Assembly (NCBI RefSeq): GCF_024345395.1
Contig: NZ_JAGQBA010000005.1
Span: 124,001-188,000 of the forward strand
DNA: 64,000 nucleotides
Reading direction: 5' to 3'
Origin: Cyanobium sp. Tous-M-B4
GTDB lineage: Bacteria; Cyanobacteriota; Cyanobacteriia; PCC-6307; Cyanobiaceae
Shown: in pieces, positions 25,274-34,492 of the stretch
Layout: each line of letters starts with the position of its first letter
How positions within the stretch are numbered: the first letter of the stretch is position 1
Program-made: the position numbers and the translations under genes
Notes under the pieces: model-generated
What the model was told of the DNA's origin: nothing
The model's input: the letters and a program-made list of their open reading frames with translations, nothing else
Database searches by the model: none

Positions 25274-27298
25274 TCAGTTGAGATCAAGCCCCTTGAACGT
25301 CGCCGTCTTCACATCGTTGTAGAAGATCGGATCGATCTTGTCGATCTCATCGGTGTTGATCTCGAGGAAGCTGCGCTTGTTCTCACCCGGGATCAGGGCG
25401 CAGCGGGCGCCGTTATCCATGGCGACCTGGAGCGGCTCCACAAGGGAGCGGGCGGCCTTGATGTTGCCCTGAATGCTCATGTCGCCCATGACCAGCATGC
25501 CGGCCCTGGCGGGGGCACGGCGGATGGCGGAAAAAGCGGCCAGAAAGAATGCCACGCCAACCTCAGCTTCAACCTTGTTGCCCAGGAGGTCGATGGCTTC
25601 GACGTTGTAGTCGTAGCTGTCGGCCTCGTGGCTAATCGAGAAGGCGCTCTTGTTGGCCTGTAGATAGGCGAAAGCGCGCTGGATGGATTCCTTCATCTGG
25701 CCGCTGATGCCACCTGCCGGCTTGAGCTTGCCGTTGCCTGCTGCGATGGAGACCTCCAAGCGGTAGAGGCCAACCGTGCCATCCCCAGTTACGGACGCGG
25801 TGTAGACCGAACCCGGCGCCATCGGCTCCGCGGCGATTAGATCCTGACCGCCCTGCTCGGGCACGCCAACGAAATGCTCCTCGCCCGTGTCGTTGTCTGA
25901 GTAGCTGAAGGAGGTCTGGCTGTACTCGAAGGAGCCCATCTTCTTGAGCTGCTCCTTGACGCGCCTGCGGCACTCGATGGCGAGCTTGACGATGTCTTCC
26001 AGGTCTTCCTTCGACGGTTCCCCATGGGGATGGATGATCTTGACCAGCCCGGAGACGGTGCGGCGCACGGCCTTGCGGTCACGGGTGTTGAGGTGACTGC
26101 CTAAGCCGAAGTGGCTGTCGCAGAGCTCGGTGTAGTTGAGCTTGCGCAGGTCGCGCAGGGCCTCGGCCAGGTAGTCGATCACGAAGCCGTAGTGGTCCGT
26201 GAAGAACTCGTTGCGCATGTTGGGAACTTCCCAGCCCGGCAGGTAGCAGTGCAGCCGGTCGATGAAGGCGCGGTCGTCGCGAATCACATCGGGCATCGGT
26301 GCGAACAGGTGCCCCGTTTGCACCATCACGTCGATCGGCTGCTGGGTGTTGCCGAACATGGCGATGCTGGCGTCGCCGGCAAAGCTCTCGGCACCACGCT
26401 GGAACTGCCCCGACTCGCAGTAGGTCTTCATGGTGGTGATGACCTCCTTGGGCATCTTCTGGAGGTCAGCCACCTCGTCGAAGCCGACCACGTCCCAGAT
26501 CGACACCATCCCTTTGACCTTGCCGCTCATGTGGCCAAACAGGTTGGCCACGGTGGTGGGGCCGGTGAGCAGGGCCGCGTAGGGCGAGAGCTCCTGAACC
26601 GCAAAGCTCTTGCCGGTGCCGCGAGGACCCAGCTCCACCAGGTTGTAGTTGCGCTCGCAGAGCGGGATAAGCCGCAGCAGGAATAGGAGCTTGAGCCGCT
26701 GGCTGAACTGGGAGGGCTCGTAGCCCATCGAACGGATCAGCAGGTCGATCCACTCCTCGGTGCTGAACTGCGTCCGCAGCTTGCGGTATTCATCGAGGTT
26801 GAAGCTGGCCAGCTGGATCGGCGTCAGCTGGCTGATCGAGAAGGGCGCCTTGCTGTCGTTCTCCTCCCACTCCACCTCCACCTGCGCCCACACCCCGCCA
26901 GTGAGCAACCGCTCAAAGGCATGCACGTCGTCATCAGCGATGCGCAGGCTGTTGCTGCCGAAGTTGACGCACTCGGCCACATAGGTGTTGCCGACCAGGC
27001 GCACCTTCACCTTGTCGATGAAGGTGTAGCGGCCCTTCTGCTTGACCTTGCTCTGGGCCTTGGTGGCCTCGTCGGGTCTGATGTAGTTGTTGGACAGGGT
27101 GTCGCGCACCACGGAGAGGCCCAGCTCGATGGCGGCGGCATCGGAGGAGGCGCAGTATTTGCCGAGCAGATACTCGAGCACGAACACCGGCACGTTGGCG
27201 CCGACCTTCACGGCCCGCACCAGGTCCTTGCGGACGCACTTACCCGCAAAGACCTGATTGACCTTGTCGTCGAGGGCGTCGCGGGCGGGGGTGCTCAT
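25274..27298 (-). CDS. brxL: BREX Lon-like ATPase BrxL
   Basis: 674 residues. The N-terminal part is a BrxL-type binding domain. The AAA+ ATPase has Walker A GPRGTGKS (about residue 226), Walker B VGFDEVA (about residue 272) and a sensor NTQQ-type loop. The C-terminal Lon-like domain ends GDMSIQGNIKAARSLVEPLQ and ALIPGENKRSFLEI. Where active Lon has its Ser motif this protein reads VEAEVGVAFFLAAFSA, so I see no Ser-Lys dyad. BrxL forms ring complexes that act on phage DNA. It is the last gene of the BREX operon, separated from pglZ by about 125 bases. Confidence 0.9.
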   Translation of the reverse strand: MSTPARDALDDKVNQVFAGKCVRKDLVRAVKVGANVPVFVLEYLLGKYCASSDAAAIELGLSVVRDTLSNNYIRPDEATKAQSKVKQKGRYTFIDKVKVRLVGNTYVAECVNFGSNSLRIADDDVHAFERLLTGGVWAQVEVEWEENDSKAPFSISQLTPIQLASFNLDEYRKLRTQFSTEEWIDLLIRSMGYEPSQFSQRLKLLFLLRLIPLCERNYNLVELGPRGTGKSFAVQELSPYAALLTGPTTVANLFGHMSGKVKGMVSIWDVVGFDEVADLQKMPKEVITTMKTYCESGQFQRGAESFAGDASIAMFGNTQQPIDVMVQTGHLFAPMPDVIRDDRAFIDRLHCYLPGWEVPNMRNEFFTDHYGFVIDYLAEALRDLRKLNYTELCDSHFGLGSHLNTRDRKAVRRTVSGLVKIIHPHGEPSKEDLEDIVKLAIECRRRVKEQLKKMGSFEYSQTSFSYSDNDTGEEHFVGVPEQGGQDLIAAEPMAPGSVYTASVTGDGTVGLYRLEVSIAAGNGKLKPAGGISGQMKESIQRAFAYLQANKSAFSISHEADSYDYNVEAIDLLGNKVEAEVGVAFFLAAFSAIRRAPARAGMLVMGDMSIQGNIKAARSLVEPLQVAMDNGARCALIPGENKRSFLEINTDEIDKIDPIFYNDVKTATFKGLDLN

Positions 27299-27423
27299 GG
27301 GGGCTGGATTAGGTGGTGCTTGCTGAAGTGCTGTGCTTTGTGAGGCAGGGCGTTTCGTGGATCACGTCTGCCAATCGAGCTGTGGTGGAGGGAAGCCGCC
27401 CAGGTGGTAGGTAACAGGAGCCA

Positions 27424-30096
27424 TCAGCCGAGCAGGTCCACTGGCAGATCGGGGCTGCGGTGCAGCACCAGATCCGTGGCGGCGTCGCGCAGCTCCAGGT
27501 AGAGCTTCTTGCCGCTCCAGTCGCCGGGAATGAGCAGGCCGATGGTGGCGGCCTGGCCGGGGGTGAGGGTGAGGCGGTTTGTGCCTGTGTCGAGCTCAGC
27601 GTCGATGGCCTGGATGGGCGTAGCGACCAGGTCTTCTGTCTTGCAGTCGTAGGCAGCGAGCACGGTCTGGCGGTTTTTGCCCTGGTTGAGCAGGTCGATG
27701 GGTAGCTCGATCGGCACCATCAAGATGCGATTGGTGACCCTCTCAACCAGCGTTCCTGGCCAGGGCTTCTGCTTTTTGGCCTTGCCTGCGACCTCAGGTG
27801 CAGCGCCAGGGGCTGCGCAGCGGAAGCTGAGCAGGGGGATCAGCAGCTCCTGGATGCTGCTGCCGCCGTGGTGAAAGCAGAGACTGCCACCAGCCTTGAG
27901 CACCCCGGAGGAACGGGGCAGCACCACCGAGAGACCGTTTTGTCCGTAGCCAAGGGCAGCGGGCTGGATTTCCACGCAGGAGGGATTGACGGCGGAGGGG
28001 TGGCCAAGCCAGCAGCGCCGCTCCAGCTTGAACAGCTTTCCGTCCGGCGGGTCGATGCGCATGGCGGGCTCTCGGCCCAGCGGTAGATGCAGGAAGCCGT
28101 GATCCGCGGTGATCACGAAGCGCTCCAGCGGCTGCTCCAGCGGCAGGGCAGCCAGGCGGCGCACGGCGTCTTCGATGGTGTCGAGCTCGCGCTGCATGTC
28201 GGTGCGCACATTGGCGAGGTTCTCGTCGGTGTCGCGCTCACCGGCGTGGTCGATGCCGGTGCTGGTGACCACCACTGGACCAGTACCGGCCAGCTTCTCG
28301 AGCAGCACGGCCTCCTTGCTGCGAATCAGCTCCACCAGCGAGATCACTACGGCGGTGGGCACACGCTGCTGCAGGTGGGCGAGGCGCTTGGGCTTGTCAT
28401 TGCTCCAGCCCACCGGCACCCCATCGACCACGGAGCAGGGGCTGCCAGCGACATCGGCCACCGCAAAGCTGCGCTCCGCGCCGGGCAGCAGGGCTGCCAT
28501 GCCAACGGGCGTGATCGAGGGCAGGGCGGCCTGGGCGATCTCCAGCTTGAGGTCGCTGAGCTGCTCGCGGCTCCAGCCGCTGAAGCGCTCATGCAAGGTG
28601 GCGCCCATCTCGTAGCGCAGGGCATCCACCCAGAACACCACCGCCCTGCCGGCGCCGGGCTGCACCCGCTCGCTCCAGGTGCGCGTCTGCGGGAAGGCAC
28701 CAGGGATAAGCCAGCCTGCCTGCTGCAAGGCAGCGGTGAAACGTTGGGCCTGCTGCTCCAGTAGGGCCTCGTAGCGGCCCCGCAGCTGCTCTAGAGCGTC
28801 TCTGATTTCCACTTCGCTGGCGGTGAGCTCAGCCACCTGCTGCTCCAGGCGCCGCTGCAGGCCATCGACCTGCTGGGCGGCCTCTGCCTGATACGGAAGC
28901 CAGGCTTCAACGGCAGCGGCGGCCTTAGGCAGCTGAGCTTGCGCCTGCTCGAGGGCCACCCCGAGGGCGGCGGCGGTGCGGGCCAGCTCCCACTGCAGCC
29001 GGCGCCTGGCTTGCTGGGCATCGGTGGGCTGACCCACCAGCCAGAAGCTGTTGTGACGGGCGGCCACCAGCTCCTGCGCCTTGGCGTACTCGCCCTGGGT
29101 GAGGAAGACGTCGACGCTGCGCAGCAGGAACTGTTCTTCGCAGGGGAAGGTGTCGATCGAGCCGAGCACGCCGGGCCGCTCGCCGCTGATCAGCGAGCGC
29201 AGCTCAAGCTCAGCTTCGATGCGATTAGCGATGACGATGTAGGCGGGCGCGTGGCTGCGGCGCAGGCCCTGCACATCTGCGAGGGCGTTTTCTTCGGCGG
29301 CCTTACCCACCGGCAGCGACTGCCTGGCAAAGGCGCTGAGCTCATCGCCATGCCAGTCGTGCAGGAACTCATGCAGCAGCAGGGCCCGCTGGGCCCGCTG
29401 GCGCCAGTCGGCCAGGGTTGTCTCTACAGGGAAGCCCAGGCCCCAGCGGCTGTGGAGCAGTTCCTGCAGTTCGTTCTCCAGCCCTTTGGCGCTGATGGCG
29501 TCATCGAGCCCATCTGCTGCCAGCCAGAGGCGGGCCAGCTCGGCGTTCTCGGGAGAGCTGTTGCGGCCCAGCTGCTGCTGAAACAGCGCCTTGAGCTGAC
29601 TGAAGCCGCCGCTACCTGCTTGCTCCAAGGCCAGGGCGATGTCGCGGTAGGTGAGATCGGGCCGCTTGAGCAGCTGCTCCACCTTTTCAGGCTCGAGCAC
29701 CTCACGCAGGTAGCCGCGGGCACGGCTCACCAGCTTGATCTCGAAGGTGGAGCCAGCGCGGAGCAGCTCAAGCAGCACAGCGCGGCCTTCGCTCTCCTGG
29801 CGATCCGGTAGGTAGACGAGCAGCGGATCGGGCAGATCTGCTGCGACGTGCGGTTCAAGCTGGCTTCGCAGTTCATAGAGGCTGCTGCCAGCCAGCGCCC
29901 AGCCGGCCTGCTGCTCCCCGAAGCTGAGGCTGCCAAGCTCCCTGGCGCTGGGCGAGGCCGTAGCGACATCGTCGAGAAAGGGCCGCAGCTGCTGGCCCGG
30001 ATCAAAGACCAGCAAAACCCTGTGCTCGCTGAGCTGCTTGGCCAGCTCCTGGCAGAGGCGGCGGTGGAGCTTATTGGGGGCTTCCGCTGCCATCAT
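27424..30096 (-). CDS. pglZ: BREX phosphatase-superfamily protein PglZ
   Basis: 890 residues. The start overlaps the pglX stop (ATGATG), so the two are coupled. Residues about 1-420 are helical with two Glu/Gln-rich coiled-coil segments. The alkaline-phosphatase-like core has VVFWVDALRYEMGA (about residue 485) and FVITADHGFLHLPL (about residue 660), metal-binding motifs of the PglZ family. The last third is beta-rich. PglZ is essential for BREX defence and methylation, with its exact reaction unsettled. Complete and undamaged. Confidence 0.9.
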   Translation of the reverse strand: MMAAEAPNKLHRRLCQELAKQLSEHRVLLVFDPGQQLRPFLDDVATASPSARELGSLSFGEQQAGWALAGSSLYELRSQLEPHVAADLPDPLLVYLPDRQESEGRAVLLELLRAGSTFEIKLVSRARGYLREVLEPEKVEQLLKRPDLTYRDIALALEQAGSGGFSQLKALFQQQLGRNSSPENAELARLWLAADGLDDAISAKGLENELQELLHSRWGLGFPVETTLADWRQRAQRALLLHEFLHDWHGDELSAFARQSLPVGKAAEENALADVQGLRRSHAPAYIVIANRIEAELELRSLISGERPGVLGSIDTFPCEEQFLLRSVDVFLTQGEYAKAQELVAARHNSFWLVGQPTDAQQARRRLQWELARTAAALGVALEQAQAQLPKAAAAVEAWLPYQAEAAQQVDGLQRRLEQQVAELTASEVEIRDALEQLRGRYEALLEQQAQRFTAALQQAGWLIPGAFPQTRTWSERVQPGAGRAVVFWVDALRYEMGATLHERFSGWSREQLSDLKLEIAQAALPSITPVGMAALLPGAERSFAVADVAGSPCSVVDGVPVGWSNDKPKRLAHLQQRVPTAVVISLVELIRSKEAVLLEKLAGTGPVVVTSTGIDHAGERDTDENLANVRTDMQRELDTIEDAVRRLAALPLEQPLERFVITADHGFLHLPLGREPAMRIDPPDGKLFKLERRCWLGHPSAVNPSCVEIQPAALGYGQNGLSVVLPRSSGVLKAGGSLCFHHGGSSIQELLIPLLSFRCAAPGAAPEVAGKAKKQKPWPGTLVERVTNRILMVPIELPIDLLNQGKNRQTVLAAYDCKTEDLVATPIQAIDAELDTGTNRLTLTPGQAATIGLLIPGDWSGKKLYLELRDAATDLVLHRSPDLPVDLLG

Positions 30097-33000
30097 TCGC
30101 CCTCTCCAGCTTGGCTCTCAACAGCCGCAAGACCTGACTCGCTGAGCCGGTACTTGGCTCCACGGGCAGCCCCAAGCTGCTCGATCTGACCGCCTTCCTT
30201 GAGTTGCTTGATCACAGCTGTGAGCGAGGCAGCCTCCACATTCAGCAGCTCGGCAATGGCGTTTCTGCCGAGACCGTCCGCTGGAGCGGCGGTGAGAACC
30301 AGCAGGGTCTGGCGGGAGGTTTCCGCATCTACCTCGGGGGCAGATCCGCGGGGCCGGCGGGTTGTGCCAGTGGAGGATGACTTCGCTACCCGTGGGGTGC
30401 GGGTGCGAGCGGCGGCTACAGGTGGAGAAGCTGCCAGGAAGCGTTCAAGCGCGTTCTGCACCGCAGGCTTGCTGTACTCGGCGAGCAGGGCCTCTAGCTC
30501 AGCTTCCGGCAGCTGACGCTGCAACCAGTTGCCCTTACTGGTCTCCTGCCAGAGGCGCTCTACTAGCCCGTGGGCGATAGCCAAGCTGCGATCGGTGATG
30601 CACTTTCTGATCACCCGCTCGGGCCAGAGATGGAAGGCGAGATGGGCCCAGTCGTAATCGCCTTTAACCAGCTTGTCCCAGCATTCCTTACATTTATTCT
30701 GCCAGGGGGCGTAGGGCGTGACGCGCCAAAGTATGGCGTGATTGATAATCACGCCATCGTTGAGATTTGGGCTCCAGAGGGAAGCCACTAGACCAAGCTC
30801 ACTCTTAAATATGATTAAATCCTGAAGCAGGATCTGTACCTCCCGAAGGCGGCTGGCCGAATCACTCGAGATGGCTCCTTGGGATTCAAGTTCAAACTGT
30901 TCTCGCTCGGCCTCCTGAATACGTGGCTCGACGAAATCACGCAGCACTCGATATAGCGTGTCTTGCGTGAAGCGATGGTAGTAAAGCCAGACTGAATAGC
31001 TGCCGTTGCCAGCGGAGACCTGCCAGTAGATGGGGGCCTGACGTCGGCTCTTGGAGTAGCGTTTGAGGTGATCGGCGAAGAAGCCAGCAGACTTACGAAA
31101 ATAATCACGAAGCGTCTTTACGCCGAGGATTTCGCAAACTTCGTGTTCAACGGACTCGGATGTAAAGCTGCCCTCCTGGCCACCCCAGATAATTGCAATG
31201 ACCTCGCGGATGCGGCGGTCGAGGTCTAGCGGATGATTTGGGTCATCCACGAGGATGCCGTTCCACGGAATTAGGACGGGATACGCGGGGGCCACATCTT
31301 CCTGGAGGGCTGGCAAACCATGGTCATTCTGCAACTGGCCGGGTGGACAGATTGGCAATGGTGCAAATGGATTCAACAAAGCTGGTGCAAGCCGCTTGCC
31401 AATTGCGAAATTGATATCCCATTGCCCCACACATGCTCCAACTGCGTACGAAACTAAGTCTGCTACATCAACGAAATCGGAGCGAAGCTTTACTCTGAAA
31501 CTTTTCACATCATGGCTGTCTGCCGCATTTAATATATTCTCCTCGACTACTGACGCAAGGCGTAAGCCAACTTTCTGAAGCGAGGACCGAACTAAATCAA
31601 GAGTGGATCTGCATGCTTCTGCCCGAGAGGCGACGGCATGAAGCGGCGATACAAATAACGAAGATGGCTCAATAGCCTGCTCAAGCATGTCCATTTCAAG
31701 GTATACATCTGTTGCCAACTCGCTGAGCACAAGCAAGTCATTCGCGGGCCTAGGAAGCAAGCCAATTGAACCTGTTTCATAGTTTCCAAACTTTGACAGG
31801 GCCTCAATTGCGGACAAGTACTCTGACGAAGAGAGCAGCAAAGGCAGGGCACTGGTCCATTTAAATGCATCCTCGCCCGAGGGAAAGATGATGCCATTCT
31901 TATTCGAGAAGCACGCCCCTGCCCGCAATCTCCTACAGCTAAAACCTTTTTGGCTTCTCTTGGAAAACGCAGCACCTGGGGTGCCATAATATTTTGAGGA
32001 TTGCCTCGTTCTTGCGATATTCCCGCTATTGGTCTCGGCAAATGCCGCGATCTCGGCCCCAGCTAAATGTCGCTTAACTACAAGGTGCAAGTCTCCTGAG
32101 TACCAAGAGTAATCACCGCCCTTGGAAAAGATGTGCCAAGTATATCCAATCTCGCCCGCTGAGACTTCCCATTTTAATCGAACGAATCTACTGTCGTCTT
32201 CTGTTGCTAAGCCTTGGGTCGTGCTGGCGAACCCTGCGGAAAAATTGTCACCGGACTGCAGGCGGCTGATCGCTTCAGATTCCAGTTCCAGAAGCAACTG
32301 TAGCCCCGGCAGAGAGCAAATCGTTGATAACAGCGCTACCTTCCATTCGCCTGAACTTATAGCATCAGCACGCTTATGAACCTCTTGAGACCTGACGCTC
32401 TTGTGCAGAAGCTCTCCTTGCTCATTGCTGGAAATGATGTAAGCGGCTGTTTCAACAAGCGCTCCGTCAAGAACCCCTGCGCCTAGATCTGCGAGTATAG
32501 AAATGCGCTTGCCGGTCCCGCCGACTATTTCCTTCCGGAAGTCAAGCAGATCACGCCCAACAGAGAAGGCGCGCGACGTGATTGCGCCAAGCAGCCCTGT
32601 AGTTGACAGTGAAAGATTCATCAATCGTATGATCATCGCTGCATAGATATCATTCTTGCCGCCACTATGTGCCGTACTCATGTAGTCAAGCACGCTCTTG
32701 ATGGGCTCGCCGAAAGGCGGATTCATTAATGTCACGTCGTAGCGCTTACGACAGATATCAATAAAGGCAAAACCCTGCGCCGCATCCTCCGCAAAGAGCC
32801 GACGCTGATAACCTCTTCGGTATTCAGCCTGCTCCGCGTAGTGGCGCAGAGCGGTGTAGATGCGTTCCTCAATACCAACCCAGAAATCCCTGGTGAGGTT
32901 CTGAAGATCAGCATTCAGGGAAGAACCCACCCCTCCCAGTTCTGCAAATTCAGTTGCGCTGAACAGATCCCGCTGCCGAATTGCAAGCTTCTGCCAGTCT

Positions 33001-34478
33001 CTTTGCCCCTGCTCAATCGCATCGCGAACTTCCTCCTCAATCTTGAGCAGTGATCCGGCCTCTCCTGCCAGCTGCATCTTGTCAAAGATCGTCTCCAACA
33101 ACTGCTGAACAAGACCCCTTTCTGCTTCAGGGAACTGCTGATCAACAAAATCAGCCAGTAGTTCCCGCTCACCTGGCATCGGTTCAGCGCACACCACATT
33201 GGAGCGAGTGATTGCTGGGCGAGCTGCAACCTCTACCCCCTGCTCCTGCCAGGCTCGCTGTGCTCTTAGCCAGAGGGTCAGCCTGGCGATTTGGGTAGCC
33301 CGAGGATCAATGTCTACGCCGTGGATGTTGTGCAGCAGGATCAGCCTGGGCACCTCACGCAAGAAGGCTGCCTTGCGGGCAAAGCCAGCTGTATAAGTAA
33401 CAAAGGGTGCAAAGGCTTCTCCTTGCTTGGCCTGCTCATCTGAACCATGGGCGATCTCCCAGGCCTCCTCGTAGATCGCTAGATACAGGTCAAAGGCATA
33501 AAGCCCAAAGTGCATCGAGCCGCAAGCTGGATCCAGCATGCGGATCTCACGCGGATCCTTTAGCGGGCGGTAGGGAATGTGCACCGGCTGGCGCAGCAGC
33601 TCCTCCTGGCTGATGGCTTCATCAGCAACGACCTCCGCTGGCGGCTCTTCCCCAGACTGCAGCCAGATCTCATTAGGCCGCCGCACCTGGTAGCGGCAGC
33701 GCTCTTTTAGGCCGGTATCGCCCTGCCGCATCTCATACCAGATGCGCCCCAGGGTGTTATCGGTGAGGAACTCCACCACATAGCGCGGTGTAAAGAACTG
33801 GTTGCGCACCGCCAGCTCCCGGCTGTTGCGGGGCGCAGAAGACTCCTCGCGCATCTTTTTGCGCTCGGCATCGCCGTTGAAGTACTGATAGATCCAGCCC
33901 AGGGTTTCGTCTTCTCTCCAGAGCTCAGCCAGCTCTGGCCTATTGAGGATGTCCAGCAGCTCCAAGAGCGCTGTGCGCTTTGGCCACAGCAGGCTGGCTG
34001 GATCGCGGGGATCAAATAGGGCCCGCAGCTCGCGGCTTACGTCTTCAAAGATCGTCTCCAGGTACAGCCGGTAGCTGCTCTCTTGCTCCACCAGCAGCCC
34101 TTGGGCAACAGCGGTGAACTCCTGGAAACCCTCGCTCTCTAACCCACCGCTGACGCAGCGCCGCACCAGCTCGCGGGCCTCCATGAGTTTCAAGGCCACA
34201 AAGCGGTTTAACGCCGTGAAGGCCATCTCCCGCAGGGCCAGCAGCAGGGCCTCCTTCTCATCGTTGATCTGCGCAGACCTGTGCTCGATCCAGGCCAGGA
34301 GCTTCTCGCGGAGTAACCGCTGCTCGGCCTGCAGGTGGGCGCCAGGCTCCTCGCTCCAGCGGCCGGCGGCCACATTGATGTCGTAGGTCTCCAGAAGCTG
34401 CCTGCTGAACTCCTCTTCCAGCAGGCGGCGGGCGTCCTGGGTGGCCTTCTGCAGCTTGCTGCGTTGCTCCTTTTCCAT
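30093..34478 (-). CDS. pglX: BREX adenine DNA methyltransferase PglX, with C-terminal extension
   Basis: 1461 residues, longer than the roughly 1200 usual for type 1 PglX. SAM-binding motif MLDPACGSMHFGLYAF lies near residue 313 and catalytic motif LMNPPFGEP near residue 584. PglX methylates adenines in a short asymmetric site and so marks self DNA. DNA coding for about residues 590-1200 is much poorer in GC than the flanks; this includes the target-recognition part and suggests exchange by recombination. The last 130 residues add an Arg/Thr/Pro-rich linker and a winged-helix-like domain (GRNAIAELLNVEAASLTAVI). Start follows the brxC stop by 14 bases. Confidence 0.9.
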   Translation of the reverse strand: MEKEQRSKLQKATQDARRLLEEEFSRQLLETYDINVAAGRWSEEPGAHLQAEQRLLREKLLAWIEHRSAQINDEKEALLLALREMAFTALNRFVALKLMEARELVRRCVSGGLESEGFQEFTAVAQGLLVEQESSYRLYLETIFEDVSRELRALFDPRDPASLLWPKRTALLELLDILNRPELAELWREDETLGWIYQYFNGDAERKKMREESSAPRNSRELAVRNQFFTPRYVVEFLTDNTLGRIWYEMRQGDTGLKERCRYQVRRPNEIWLQSGEEPPAEVVADEAISQEELLRQPVHIPYRPLKDPREIRMLDPACGSMHFGLYAFDLYLAIYEEAWEIAHGSDEQAKQGEAFAPFVTYTAGFARKAAFLREVPRLILLHNIHGVDIDPRATQIARLTLWLRAQRAWQEQGVEVAARPAITRSNVVCAEPMPGERELLADFVDQQFPEAERGLVQQLLETIFDKMQLAGEAGSLLKIEEEVRDAIEQGQRDWQKLAIRQRDLFSATEFAELGGVGSSLNADLQNLTRDFWVGIEERIYTALRHYAEQAEYRRGYQRRLFAEDAAQGFAFIDICRKRYDVTLMNPPFGEPIKSVLDYMSTAHSGGKNDIYAAMIIRLMNLSLSTTGLLGAITSRAFSVGRDLLDFRKEIVGGTGKRISILADLGAGVLDGALVETAAYIISSNEQGELLHKSVRSQEVHKRADAISSGEWKVALLSTICSLPGLQLLLELESEAISRLQSGDNFSAGFASTTQGLATEDDSRFVRLKWEVSAGEIGYTWHIFSKGGDYSWYSGDLHLVVKRHLAGAEIAAFAETNSGNIARTRQSSKYYGTPGAAFSKRSQKGFSCRRLRAGACFSNKNGIIFPSGEDAFKWTSALPLLLSSSEYLSAIEALSKFGNYETGSIGLLPRPANDLLVLSELATDVYLEMDMLEQAIEPSSLFVSPLHAVASRAEACRSTLDLVRSSLQKVGLRLASVVEENILNAADSHDVKSFRVKLRSDFVDVADLVSYAVGACVGQWDINFAIGKRLAPALLNPFAPLPICPPGQLQNDHGLPALQEDVAPAYPVLIPWNGILVDDPNHPLDLDRRIREVIAIIWGGQEGSFTSESVEHEVCEILGVKTLRDYFRKSAGFFADHLKRYSKSRRQAPIYWQVSAGNGSYSVWLYYHRFTQDTLYRVLRDFVEPRIQEAEREQFELESQGAISSDSASRLREVQILLQDLIIFKSELGLVASLWSPNLNDGVIINHAILWRVTPYAPWQNKCKECWDKLVKGDYDWAHLAFHLWPERVIRKCITDRSLAIAHGLVERLWQETSKGNWLQRQLPEAELEALLAEYSKPAVQNALERFLAASPPVAAARTRTPRVAKSSSTGTTRRPRGSAPEVDAETSRQTLLVLTAAPADGLGRNAIAELLNVEAASLTAVIKQLKEGGQIEQLGAARGAKYRLSESGLAAVESQAGEGE

Positions 34479-34492
34479 GGTTTAGGCCCTCC

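Noticed and set aside
26111-26686. 191-residue frame antisense to brxL, rich in His and Val
   Set aside because: It is the complement of a strong coding gene with clear AAA+ motifs.
25274-27298. Active Lon protease
   Set aside because: The C-terminal domain is Lon-like, but the Ser-containing motif is not visible and the overall pattern is BrxL.
28939-29811. 290-residue frame antisense to pglZ
   Set aside because: Fully covered by PglZ and has no independent feature.
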